Below are positions 10,175 to 17,403 of a DNA stretch of 64,000 nucleotides, one piece after another. This DNA comes from a bacterium (lineage in GTDB: Bacteria > Patescibacteriota > Gracilibacteria > UBA4473). Where the stretch lies: NCBI GenBank assembly GCA_009995455.1, contig JAACPJ010000003.1, forward strand, positions 124,001 through 188,000. Reading direction: 5' to 3'. The first letter of the stretch is position 1, and each line of letters starts with the position of its first letter. Under the pieces are notes generated by a model. That model worked only from the letters and a program-made list of their open reading frames with translations. It searched no databases and was not told where the DNA came from. A program made the translations under genes and the position numbers.

Positions 10175-12463
10175 ATGACGACTTGGTTATCGAAAATGGG
10201 AGCCAGTGCCCTCATGCTGAGTATTTCAGCTGTGGCTATGGCTCAGTCTTCGACCAATACTATTACTCAAAACGTAGTAGAGGTGGAAGTTTTTTCAACG
10301 CTGGAAGCAGCGGTGATAAAAGCTGATTTAGCAACGACGCTAAGCGGCGATGGTAAATTCACGGTGTTCGCACCAGACGACAGCGCCTTTTCTATGGCGG
10401 GAGATGCCGCGACGGCTTTAATGGCTGATGGCATGGAAGTTTCACTTAAAAATGTGCTTCTGTATCACGTAGTTCCCGGTGAAATCATGGCGGAAGATTT
10501 GGTAGACGGTCAAATGATTGAAACCCTTCAAGGTCAAAAACTTGAAGTCGATATCAATGGTTCAACGGTTATGATTGGTGGCGCTACGGTTGTGACGTCA
10601 GATATTGCTTCAAGCAATGGACTGATTCACCGAATCAACAAAGTTCTTATGCCAACGGCGGCGGATGAACTAACGGTGACTGAAAACATTGTTTTCCGAC
10701 CTTACCTAAACACTTTGGAAGCCGCTGTTATTCGAACAGACCTGGCTGACATGTTTAATGGTGACGCAGAATACACGGTTTTTGCTCCGGATGACGCGGC
10801 TTTTACAGCTGCAGGATCAGCCGCAACGGCTTTAATGGCTGACGGAATGGAAGTTTCACTTCGTAACGTTTTACAATACCACGTGGTAGCTGGAAAAGTT
10901 ATGTCTGATGATCTTACCGATGGTCAAATGATTGAAACCGTTCAAGGTCAAAAACTTGAAGTTGATATTAACGGTTCTGAAATTCGAGTTGGCGGCGCGC
11001 TTATTACAAATCCAAATGTAATGGCAAGCAATGGTGTTCTTCACCGATTGAATGCCGTGCTTATGCCTCCAAGTACAGAAGAGATGACTATTGCTGATAT
11101 CGTAATGGGCGTTTCTGATTTCTCTACTCTTGAAGGGGCTTTGAAAAAAGCTAACTTGGCTTCTACTTTTGCTGGTTCTGATGAATACACCGTATTCGCT
11201 CCAGATAATATGGCTTTTACTGAAGCAGGAACTGCTGCTGAAAATCTTATGATGGACGGTATGGAGTCTGATTTATCTGCGGTTCTACAATACCATGTAG
11301 TGGCTGGTAGTGTTATGGCGGAAGATCTTGAAGACGGTCAAATGATCGAAACTTTAAACGGTGCAAAATTAATGGTAGAAATCGATGGTGATAAAGTCAT
11401 GATCGACGGTGCCCAAATTACTATGGCTGATGTGCCAGCTTCAAACGGTGTTATTCACCGAATTGATGCGGTGTTAATGCCTGGTACAAACATGGAAGAA
11501 ACAATCGATCACTCTGATCAAACTATTGCTGAAGTAGTAATGGCCTTAGACGATTTCTCTACACTTGAAGCGGCTTTAACTCAAGCTAACCTTGTGGCTA
11601 CGTTTAACGGTAACACTAAGTACACGGTGTTTGCTCCAGATAACATGGCTTTTGCTGATGTTGAAGGAGACGTTAACGCTTTACTTGAACCTGGAATGGA
11701 AGCCGAACTGGCTAAAGTTCTTACTTACCACGTTGTACAAGGTACGGTTATGGCAGCTGATTTAACAGATGGCATGATGGTTGATACACTTAATGGTCAA
11801 CAATTATTGGTGACGATTAACGCTGAAAACGAAGTTCGAATTAACGGCGCCCTAGTAACTATGGCTGACGTTCAAACGAAAAACGGTATTATTCACCGAA
11901 TTGATGCGGTTTTACTGCCTCAAGTAATGGAAGTGCCAGAAATGCCTTTCAATGATATTACAGTTGATAACGATGTTGACGCTATTACAGAATTAAAAGC
12001 TCGAGGTATTATTGAAGGTTACCCAGATGGTTCTTACCGTCCGGCTAACAGCATCAACCGAGCTGAATTCATAAAAATTATTATGGAAGCCGAATTGGAT
12101 GATGAAGATATCTACGGTTCAAGTTGTTTTCCTGATGTAAATGACGAATGGTACGCGCCATACATTTGTACGGCTAAACGAATGGGAATCATTGAAGGTT
12201 ACCCAGACGGTACTTTTAACCCAGCCGGTGATATTCGAATGACAGAAGCTTACAAAATTATTGCTGAAACAATGTTTGAAACTCGAATTGGAGATGAAGG
12301 TTCTCTTTGGTACGACAAATACGTAGACGTTGCTATGGATCACGGTTTCTACCTTGGTCAAGACGTTGAAGTAGGCGCTCAAACTTCACGTGAACAAATG
12401 GCTACCATGATCTATGGTGCTCTAATGGACAAAGCGGACAACATGCCTGAAAACCAAAACTAG
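10175..12463 (+). CDS. Secreted surface protein: four fasciclin domains plus SLH repeats
   Basis: A 762-aa protein with signal peptide MTTWLSKMGASALMLSISAVAMA. Four fasciclin (FAS1) domains follow at roughly 35-165, 170-295, 300-435 and 445-580. Each has the FSTLEAA..KAdLa..(T/K)YTVFAPd motif and the YHVV and NGVIHRId motifs. The last ~180 residues carry SLH units (GIIEGYPDGSYRPAN, MGIIEGYPDGTFNPAG). FAS1 domains mediate adhesion and SLH tethers to the wall, so this is a likely adhesin. Repeats 1 and 2 remain close in DNA, pointing to recent duplication. Arg is often CGA. A strong terminator follows. Confidence 0.93.
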   Translation: MTTWLSKMGASALMLSISAVAMAQSSTNTITQNVVEVEVFSTLEAAVIKADLATTLSGDGKFTVFAPDDSAFSMAGDAATALMADGMEVSLKNVLLYHVVPGEIMAEDLVDGQMIETLQGQKLEVDINGSTVMIGGATVVTSDIASSNGLIHRINKVLMPTAADELTVTENIVFRPYLNTLEAAVIRTDLADMFNGDAEYTVFAPDDAAFTAAGSAATALMADGMEVSLRNVLQYHVVAGKVMSDDLTDGQMIETVQGQKLEVDINGSEIRVGGALITNPNVMASNGVLHRLNAVLMPPSTEEMTIADIVMGVSDFSTLEGALKKANLASTFAGSDEYTVFAPDNMAFTEAGTAAENLMMDGMESDLSAVLQYHVVAGSVMAEDLEDGQMIETLNGAKLMVEIDGDKVMIDGAQITMADVPASNGVIHRIDAVLMPGTNMEETIDHSDQTIAEVVMALDDFSTLEAALTQANLVATFNGNTKYTVFAPDNMAFADVEGDVNALLEPGMEAELAKVLTYHVVQGTVMAADLTDGMMVDTLNGQQLLVTINAENEVRINGALVTMADVQTKNGIIHRIDAVLLPQVMEVPEMPFNDITVDNDVDAITELKARGIIEGYPDGSYRPANSINRAEFIKIIMEAELDDEDIYGSSCFPDVNDEWYAPYICTAKRMGIIEGYPDGTFNPAGDIRMTEAYKIIAETMFETRIGDEGSLWYDKYVDVAMDHGFYLGQDVEVGAQTSREQMATMIYGALMDKADNMPENQN

Positions 12464-12501
12464 ATTTCATTCTGAAATTCGCCATTGGTTAAAAATATTA
12501 A

Positions 12502-12530
12502 ACCCCCGTCAGTGATGACGGGGGTTTTTT
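12502..12530 (+). terminator. Intrinsic terminator of the fasciclin-SLH gene
   Basis: AACCCCCGTC / GACGGGGGTT hairpin with loop AGTGAT, followed by a T run. Confidence 0.93.
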
Positions 12531-12536
12531 AGAACT

Positions 12537-12582
12537 CGATCCCGGGATGAGCCCATTCGCTGTGAATTACATCCCGGGATCG
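12537..12582. repeat. REP-like palindromic repeat, copy 1
   Basis: GATCCCGGGATG and CATCCCGGGATC are perfect 12-bp arms around a 20-nt core containing ATTC-GCTGT-GAAT, itself a small stem. A near-identical copy lacking the distal end lies at 13211-13249 (one mismatch in 39 bases). Such extragenic palindromes are typically dispersed through genomes. Confidence 0.85.
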
Positions 12583-12603
12583 CCAAGCCTGAATAAAGGG
12601 TTT

Positions 12604-12632
12604 TTGTTTAAGAGAGAAAGGTATGGTAGAAT
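12604..12632 (+). promoter_or_regulatory. Promoter of the DUF2726-like gene (TTGTTT-17-TAGAAT)
   Basis: TTGTTT (12604-12609) and TAGAAT (12627-12632), 17 bp apart, end 6 nt before the ATG at 12639: leaderless arrangement. Confidence 0.75.
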
Positions 12633-12638
12633 GATTTG

Positions 12639-13160
12639 ATGGAAAATTATTTAGTCATTTTTGCTTTGGTTCTAGTCGGCCTCGTTTATCTAGGGTTTTT
12701 GTATTTTCAAAAAAAGCAGAAAGATAAAACAACCGCTGATAAATTTAGAGAGGCTTATTATTTGAAAAATTCTTTAATGGATAAATATGAGAGAGCTTTT
12801 TATGAATCACTTAAAAGGCAGTTGCCAGTTAATTTAACTATTTTTACCAAAGTTCGGATTGAAGATTTTGTCGGTGTGAAAAAGCAAATTAAAGAACGCG
12901 CCAAGTTTCGCGGATATATTCGTTCTAGGCATTTGGATTTTTTAATCTGTGATAGTTATATGAAGCCCGTATTAGCCATTGAACTAGATGGTAGCTCGCA
13001 TAAAAGCCAAAAAGCACAGCAGACGGATCAGCGAAAGAACCAGATTTGTGAAGCGGTTGGCTTGCCACTAGAGCGAGTAAAGGTTGGTAGTAATTATGTG
13101 GCTGAATCTTTAAAAATTAGAAATTTACTGGTTGCTCCAGAAGCGAACGAAAATATTTAA
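12639..13160 (+). CDS. Membrane-anchored DUF2726-like (restriction-endonuclease fold) protein
   Basis: A 173-aa protein with one N-terminal transmembrane helix (about residues 4-24), then a basic linker and a domain resembling DUF2726. The pattern LDFLICD..MKPVLAIELDGSSHKS has the acidic D...E.D arrangement of the PD-(D/E)XK nuclease fold, and KNQICEAVGLPLERV fits the family end. Nuclease activity is inferred from fold only. The ORF track begins at a TTG at 12636; I choose the ATG because the TAGAAT box lies 6 nt upstream. It is flanked on both sides by palindromic repeats. Confidence 0.7.
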   Translation: MENYLVIFALVLVGLVYLGFLYFQKKQKDKTTADKFREAYYLKNSLMDKYERAFYESLKRQLPVNLTIFTKVRIEDFVGVKKQIKERAKFRGYIRSRHLDFLICDSYMKPVLAIELDGSSHKSQKAQQTDQRKNQICEAVGLPLERVKVGSNYVAESLKIRNLLVAPEANENI

Positions 13161-13165
13161 ATCTC

Positions 13166-13186
13166 ATCCTGAATTTGTTTCAGGAT
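13166..13186. repeat. Short palindrome ATCCTGAA..TTCAGGAT
   Basis: ATCCTGAA and TTCAGGAT are 8-bp arms around TTTGT, just after the stop of the DUF2726-like gene. It may act as a transcript-end hairpin. It belongs to a motif style common in extragenic repeats. Confidence 0.6.
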
Positions 13187-13210
13187 CTTCGATATTCGGC
13201 TTCTAATACT

Positions 13211-13249
13211 GATCCCGGGATGAGCTCATTCGCTGTGAATTACATCCCG
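13211..13249. repeat. REP-like palindromic repeat, copy 2 (3' truncated)
   Basis: Matches copy 1 at 12538-12576 with a single C-to-T change, then diverges before completing the right arm (CATCCCG followed by TTTCTG), so its outer stem is damaged. Confidence 0.85.
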
Positions 13250-13342
13250 TTTCTGCGATGAAAGTTTTAGCGTTCATAAAAACATAAAATCGGAAAACCC
13301 TGCGCGGGGGAAACTATAATAATGTTTTTAAGTTAATAATTT

Positions 13343-13933
13343 TTAGTCTCTTTGTCTTTTTAGGAACTCTACTAAATTTTCGTATCTAAAGATTACTTGG
13401 TTACCTGAAATTTTATACAAGAACTTGTAGTCAGTATTGAAGCTTAGCAATTCCATATTTTCTTTTTTTGCTATTAAGGCTATTTCACACATATCAAACG
13501 GAATAACTTCGCTAGGAAGCATCTTTCTCTTCTTAGTTTCTTTAATGTGCTGTGATTTTTTAGTATTTGCATCAATGTACAAATTCATTTTTCTCCATTC
13601 ATAAAAGAATTTATTCCAAGGCATAAGCTTTTTTGTGCCAGAAATGTAGAGCTTTGCTACTTTGAACCTTAAATAAGATATTTGTTTTGCTTTTAATAAT
13701 GGAGCTTCTTTATTTCTTCTTGGTGAATATATAGAAAGTCTGTAAAAAAAGGTTCCGCCCAGCCTATATTTGCTCACAGATGGCATATATAATTCATACT
13801 TTAGGCCTTCTTTTCTTCGCTTCGATAATTTTCCACCTTCTAAAAATTTAGCCAACAATGGGCAAATATCATCTTCGTCTCTATCAAGATAAACAAAAAC
13901 AGTTTCATCAACTAAATACTTTTTTCTTTCCAT
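13343..13933 (-). CDS. Putative PIN-like nuclease (toxin candidate)
   Basis: A 196-aa, Lys-rich protein. PIN-like features are an early Asp (VDETVFVYL, Asp8) and the C-terminal pattern IPFDMCEIALIAKKENMELL followed by NTDYKFL. This matches the acidic-helix plus strand-Asp layout of PIN nucleases. It is longer than typical VapC toxins (~130 aa), with a basic middle insertion. A 56-aa ORF ends 3 nt upstream of its ATG, a toxin-antitoxin-like spacing. Codon choice is more AT-rich than neighbouring genes, and the pair sits beside REP-like repeats, so acquisition by transfer is plausible. Alternative: an uncharacterised AT-rich hypothetical. Confidence 0.5.
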   Translation of the reverse strand: MERKKYLVDETVFVYLDRDEDDICPLLAKFLEGGKLSKRRKEGLKYELYMPSVSKYRLGGTFFYRLSIYSPRRNKEAPLLKAKQISYLRFKVAKLYISGTKKLMPWNKFFYEWRKMNLYIDANTKKSQHIKETKKRKMLPSEVIPFDMCEIALIAKKENMELLSFNTDYKFLYKISGNQVIFRYENLVEFLKRQRD

Positions 13934-13936
13934 AAA

Positions 13937-14107
13937 CTAAAGACCTGCACTTCTCAAAATTTGTTCTTTGTGCTTAGAAAAGTAGATCAACCCTTTTTCA
14001 TCAATAATATCTTTTATAATGCGGTCGGTTTTGCGCATTTTGGTTAGAGCTCTTGGTAGTTCAATGATTCCGAGTAGTATATTAGTCATTGATTTTTTTA
14101 ATTTCAT
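13937..14107 (-). CDS. 56-aa small protein, candidate antitoxin (absent from the ORF track)
   Basis: An ORF too short for the provided track. It starts at ATG 14107 (MKLKKSMTNILLGIIELPRA) and ends with TAG at 13937-13939, leaving 3 nt before the PIN-like ATG. A minus-strand TAGAAT box (14117-14122) lies 9 nt upstream, matching the leaderless spacing of real genes in this window. The protein is basic and helical-looking (KMRKTDRIIKDIIDEKGLIY). I recognise no family. Its position suggests the antitoxin or partner of the downstream gene; that is inference. An internal ATG at 14089 is an alternative start. Confidence 0.6.
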   Translation of the reverse strand: MKLKKSMTNILLGIIELPRALTKMRKTDRIIKDIIDEKGLIYFSKHKEQILRSAGL

Positions 14108-14161
14108 TCAAATCATATTCTACAATTTGATTTGTGTACAATACTTTTCAATATTGACTTA

Positions 14162-14184
14162 ATGAAGTCTTCATCAATTTGACT
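14162..14184 (+). promoter_or_regulatory. Inverted repeat and -35-like TTGACT upstream of typA
   Basis: ATGAAGTCTTCAT (14162-14174) is a perfect palindrome next to TTGACT (14179-14184). A second TTGACTT lies just before it. The -10 for TTGACT is weak (TAAAAA at 16 bp). This suggests a regulated, leadered promoter for typA, but the start point is uncertain. Confidence 0.35.
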
Positions 14185-14230
14185 TCCCCCCTTTCCCAAG
14201 TAAAAACTTAAAGATTATTTTTAAAGTTTA

Positions 14231-16024
14231 ATGGAAATTCGAAACATCGCAATTATCGCCCATGTAGATCATGGAAAAACCACTTTGGTAGATTCGCTTT
14301 TAAAAGCGGATGAAATGAAAGACGCTCATTCTCAAGTGGCCGAGCGAGCGATGGACAGTAATGACCAAGAGCAAGAACGAGGGATTACGATCTACGCGAA
14401 AAACGCGGCCATTAATTATAAAGGTACGAAAATTAATATTGTTGATACGCCTGGGCATGCGGATTTCGGTTCAGAAGTAGAACGAGTACTACGAACCGTA
14501 GACGTTACCGTGCTGGTGGTAGATGCGTACGAAGGGCCAATGCCACAAACAAAGTTTGTACTTAGAAAATCCTTGGAACTTGGGAAAAAAGTAGTGGTAG
14601 TGATCAATAAAATTGATAAACCAGCCGCCCGACCAGAGTGGGTAGTAGACCAAGTTTTCGACTTGTTTGTAAAACTGGGCGCGACTGATGAACAATTAGA
14701 CTTTCCTTACATTTACGCCATCGCGCGTGAGGGAGTGGCCGTGAAAGAACTAACCGACGAGAAAAAAGATATTACGCCTCTACTCGACTTTTTCTTAGAA
14801 CACGTGCCAGCGGCCGATCATGACGACGCGGCTGACTTTAGAATGCAACCAGCGACTTTAGCCTACGATAACTTTTTGGGGCGAATCGCGGTAGGACGAG
14901 TGCATTCAGGAACCCTTAAAATAAATCAAAGTGTAACGGTTTTGAAGCCTGATGGCGCTAAACGGAGCGGTAAAATTTCTAAAATTTTTACCTATCAAGG
15001 GATGAAACGAGTTGAAGCTCAAACCGCCACCGCGGGAGACATTGTAGCGATTGCCGGTATTGCTGATATTTTTGTCGGAGAAACCATTGCTTCAAACGCA
15101 GAATCAACACCGCTACCGGCCATCACCGTTGATCCGCCAAGTTTGGCGATGTACTTTATGGTGAACGATTCACCGTTTGCCGGACAAGAAGGCAAATTAG
15201 TGACGTCTCGTCAAATTCGAGATCGTTTAGAAAAAGAACTCGAAACCAATGTAGGACTAAAAATTGAATTCCCAGAAAACTCTGACCGATTTAAAGTTTT
15301 GGGTCGAGGGGAGATGCATTTGGCAGTACTCATCGAAACGATGCGTCGTGAAGGCTTTGAACTGCAAGTGTCTCAGCCAGAAGTGGTAATGCAAGAAATT
15401 GATGGCGCTCAACACGAACCAATTGAACAAGTGGTGATTAATGTACCAGACGAAATGTCAGGGAAAATTATCGAAATGATGGGGAAACGAAAAGGGGAAA
15501 TGAAAAACATGGTGCTTGAAAACGGAAACACGATGTTGGAATTCGAAATGCCAGCTCGAGGACTTTTGGGAATTCGATCAAACTTCATCATCCACACTAA
15601 AGGAGAAGGGACGATGTTTAGCTCTTTCTCTCACTACGCGCCACATATGGGGAAAATCGAACGACGAATGGTTGGTTCGCTTATCTCTGGTGAAACGGGG
15701 GAATCAGTGGGGTACAGTTTATGGAAACTACAAGAACGAGGGCCACTGTTTATTGGTCCTGCGGTAAAAATTTACGAAGGGATGATTATTGGGGAACACA
15801 ACCAAGGTTCTGACCTAACGGTTAATGCCACGAAAGGAAAACAGTTAACCAATGTTCGTTCTTCTGGAACCGATGAAGCGGTGAATTTAACACCACCAAT
15901 TCCGGTAACGCTTGAAGTAGCGCTGGAATACATTAAAGATGATGAATACGTGGAAGCGACGCCACAAAATATTCGTCTACGAAAGAAATTTTTGAAAGAA
16001 AACGAACGAAAACGAAACAAGTAG
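14231..16024 (+). CDS. typA: Ribosome-associated GTPase TypA/BipA
   Basis: A 597-aa translational GTPase of normal family length. G1 is AHVDHGKTT near the N-terminus, the switch/G2 region is RGITI, G3 is DTPGHADFG, and G4 is NKIDK. EF-G-like domains II, III and V and the BipA C-terminal domain follow. BipA binds 70S ribosomes and helps 50S assembly and stress or cold adaptation. The gene is rich in CGA Arg and GGG/GGA Gly codons and has its own terminator. No Shine-Dalgarno sequence is visible before the ATG. Confidence 0.97.
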   Translation: MEIRNIAIIAHVDHGKTTLVDSLLKADEMKDAHSQVAERAMDSNDQEQERGITIYAKNAAINYKGTKINIVDTPGHADFGSEVERVLRTVDVTVLVVDAYEGPMPQTKFVLRKSLELGKKVVVVINKIDKPAARPEWVVDQVFDLFVKLGATDEQLDFPYIYAIAREGVAVKELTDEKKDITPLLDFFLEHVPAADHDDAADFRMQPATLAYDNFLGRIAVGRVHSGTLKINQSVTVLKPDGAKRSGKISKIFTYQGMKRVEAQTATAGDIVAIAGIADIFVGETIASNAESTPLPAITVDPPSLAMYFMVNDSPFAGQEGKLVTSRQIRDRLEKELETNVGLKIEFPENSDRFKVLGRGEMHLAVLIETMRREGFELQVSQPEVVMQEIDGAQHEPIEQVVINVPDEMSGKIIEMMGKRKGEMKNMVLENGNTMLEFEMPARGLLGIRSNFIIHTKGEGTMFSSFSHYAPHMGKIERRMVGSLISGETGESVGYSLWKLQERGPLFIGPAVKIYEGMIIGEHNQGSDLTVNATKGKQLTNVRSSGTDEAVNLTPPIPVTLEVALEYIKDDEYVEATPQNIRLRKKFLKENERKRNK

Positions 16025-16047
16025 TTTTTGATAACTTCTAGTAAATA

Positions 16048-16076
16048 AAATCCTCGCTTCGGCGGGGATTTTTTAT
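16048..16076 (+). terminator. Intrinsic terminator of typA
   Basis: AAATCCTCGC / GCGGGGATTT hairpin with a TTCG tetraloop, followed by T residues. Confidence 0.9.
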
Positions 16077-16092
16077 TTTAGTAAATATGTTT

Positions 16093-16120
16093 TTGACAAA
16101 TAAGTGTAAAAATTAATAAT
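16093..16120 (+). promoter_or_regulatory. Strong promoter of the leader-peptide transcript (TTGACA-16-AATAAT)
   Basis: A consensus -35 TTGACA (16093-16098) lies 16 bp from AATAAT (16115-16120). Expected transcription start is about 16127, 5 nt before the leader ATG at 16132. Confidence 0.75.
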
Positions 16121-16131
16121 CGCGCAGTCTT

Positions 16132-16182
16132 ATGAATTTTCAAGTGCTTAACCTCGTACTGCTAAAACTAACCGATCGGTAA
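16132..16182 (+). CDS. Putative 16-aa Leu-rich leader peptide
   Basis: The ORF encodes MNFQVLNLVLLKLTDR and ends with TAA. Five of 16 residues are Leu, all read by CTN codons (CTT, CTC, CTG, CTA, CTA). It lies immediately after a strong promoter and before two mutually exclusive hairpins, with its stop codon inside the antiterminator arm. This is the classical layout of translation-coupled attenuation in amino-acid operons. It is too short for ORF calling. That it is translated is inferred. Confidence 0.5.
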   Translation: MNFQVLNLVLLKLTDR

Positions 16183-16247
16183 GAGGCATTTTATTAACTT
16201 GAAAACTTAACTCTCTCCGATCTCTAAAAGATGCGGGGATTTTTTTT
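16174..16247 (+). terminator. Attenuator: antiterminator and intrinsic terminator sharing one strand
   Basis: Terminator: TCTCCGATCT (16214-16223) pairs with AGATGCGGGGA (16229-16239) with one bulge and one G-U, followed by eight T. Antiterminator: GATCGG plus AGAG (16174-16185) pairs with CTCT plus CCGATC (16211-16222). Both use 16211-16223, so only one can form. The leader stop codon (16180-16182) is inside the first antiterminator arm. A further pairing, 16137-16151 with 16194-16205, may modulate it. Confidence 0.65.
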
Positions 16248-16275
16248 ATAAGCCTTAACATTCCAAAATTTAATT

Positions 16276-16830
16276 ATGAGTATCAAAGTCCCAGATTTAT
16301 TAGCAGCCGATTGTAACGCGTGCGAATCACTCTGTTGCGTTGCGGTAAGCCGAAAAGAAGTAGATGGCTATAAATCTAATTGTGAGTCTGGAGAGGCCTG
16401 TGCAAATTTAGACATCACTTGTTTGCAAACGGGCTGTAGGGTTTACGGAATTCTAGATCAACTCGGCTGGGAGGCGTGTCACAAGTTTGATTGTTATGGT
16501 GCGGGACCGGTGGTTAAATCGGCTTTTGATCGTTTGGGAATTAGTTGGCGTAAAGCTAATCAAGTGGATCGTGAGTCTTTGTTCGCGTTTTTCCGTTTGA
16601 CCCGATTTGTGTTTAACCGTTTAGCCAGAGCGCCAAACCAATACCGGGCTTTAGTGTCTAACCAACAAGTAGAACAAGGTTTAGATCGAGCTTTTAAAAG
16701 CTTATTGTTAAACCCTTTAAATGATGATGAACAAATGTTTGAAGTTTTTTTAATTGAGTGTCCTCAGTTTCTATTACTTCCTGATATGAATGAGGATGTT
16801 TCGAGCTCCCAGATGATCGCGGCTGAGTAG
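16276..16830 (+). CDS. Cysteine-cluster protein (putative metal-binding), attenuator-controlled
   Basis: A 184-aa soluble protein whose first ~75 residues hold a dense cysteine cluster (CNACESLCC, CRVYG, ACHKFDCYGAG). This resembles the N-terminal cysteine domain found in some pentapeptide-repeat proteins (LCCVA.., C..FDCFGAGQ), which is thought to bind iron or zinc. The rest is helical with no recognised domain. No promoter is seen between it and the upstream terminator, so expression should depend on read-through of the attenuator. It converges with another cysteine-cluster gene 7 nt away, suggesting a related role. Function unknown. Confidence 0.65.
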   Translation: MSIKVPDLLAADCNACESLCCVAVSRKEVDGYKSNCESGEACANLDITCLQTGCRVYGILDQLGWEACHKFDCYGAGPVVKSAFDRLGISWRKANQVDRESLFAFFRLTRFVFNRLARAPNQYRALVSNQQVEQGLDRAFKSLLLNPLNDDEQMFEVFLIECPQFLLLPDMNEDVSSSQMIAAE

Positions 16831-16837
16831 GATCCCG

Positions 16838-17296
16838 TTAAGCTTGTTGTACTCCTGTAAAAATTTTCACTTCAACTTCTCTATCAAATTGTTGTTTATA
16901 ATAATCTTTAATCAGCCGAATCACTTCAACAGAAAACGCTTCTTCGGCTTTTAAACCTGGCTGAGTGGCTGGGCAACTGCTGAGGCTAATCCAAACTCGA
17001 TTTCGATTTTGAGGATCGGTATAAAGTTTATACGGAAAAATTTTACAGGCTAACGGCCGAATATCTATATCTGGGCTAAACTCTAAAATCTTACATTGGC
17101 CTTCTGCACTCCCGCAATTGGTTTGTCTGATTTGAACGCCGCCTTCATTGGTGAAAACGATTCCTAATTCCTCAAAGGTCGTTTGAAATCTTGCTCGTAC
17201 TGAAGATTTAAAATCTTGTACGGTTTCCGCCACTCCAGTCGAGCAACAAGAAACGGGGCAAGCTGCCCCTAAACATTTGGGTAAAAAACCTTCCAT
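16838..17296 (-). CDS. YkgJ-like cysteine-cluster protein
   Basis: A 152-aa protein with cysteines in the YkgJ-family arrangement: CLGAACPVSCC near the N-terminus, then CGSAEGQC and RPLACKIFPY. The last is the family's usual 'rP..Cr.fPf' signature. YkgJ-type proteins are annotated as zinc- or iron-chelating, sometimes linked to oxidative or metal stress. The start at 17296 is supported by a TTGACG-17-TAAAAG promoter ending 6 nt before the ATG. It is convergent with the cysteine-cluster gene at 16276. Confidence 0.8.
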   Translation of the reverse strand: MEGFLPKCLGAACPVSCCSTGVAETVQDFKSSVRARFQTTFEELGIVFTNEGGVQIRQTNCGSAEGQCKILEFSPDIDIRPLACKIFPYKLYTDPQNRNRVWISLSSCPATQPGLKAEEAFSVEVIRLIKDYYKQQFDREVEVKIFTGVQQA

Positions 17297-17302
17297 GTTA
17301 TT

Positions 17303-17331
17303 CTTTTAGAATTATTTTTTCTAAGCGTCAA
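17303..17331 (-). promoter_or_regulatory. Promoter of the YkgJ-like gene (TTGACG-17-TAAAAG)
   Basis: On the minus strand TTGACG (17326-17331) and TAAAAG (17303-17308), 17 bp apart, end 6 nt before the ATG. Confidence 0.65.
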
Positions 17332-17403
17332 TATTTCGGTTTATTGCCCGTCGTTTCTGTGGCATATTTACCAATCAGGTTTTTTAATATACAGTTTTGA
17401 TTA

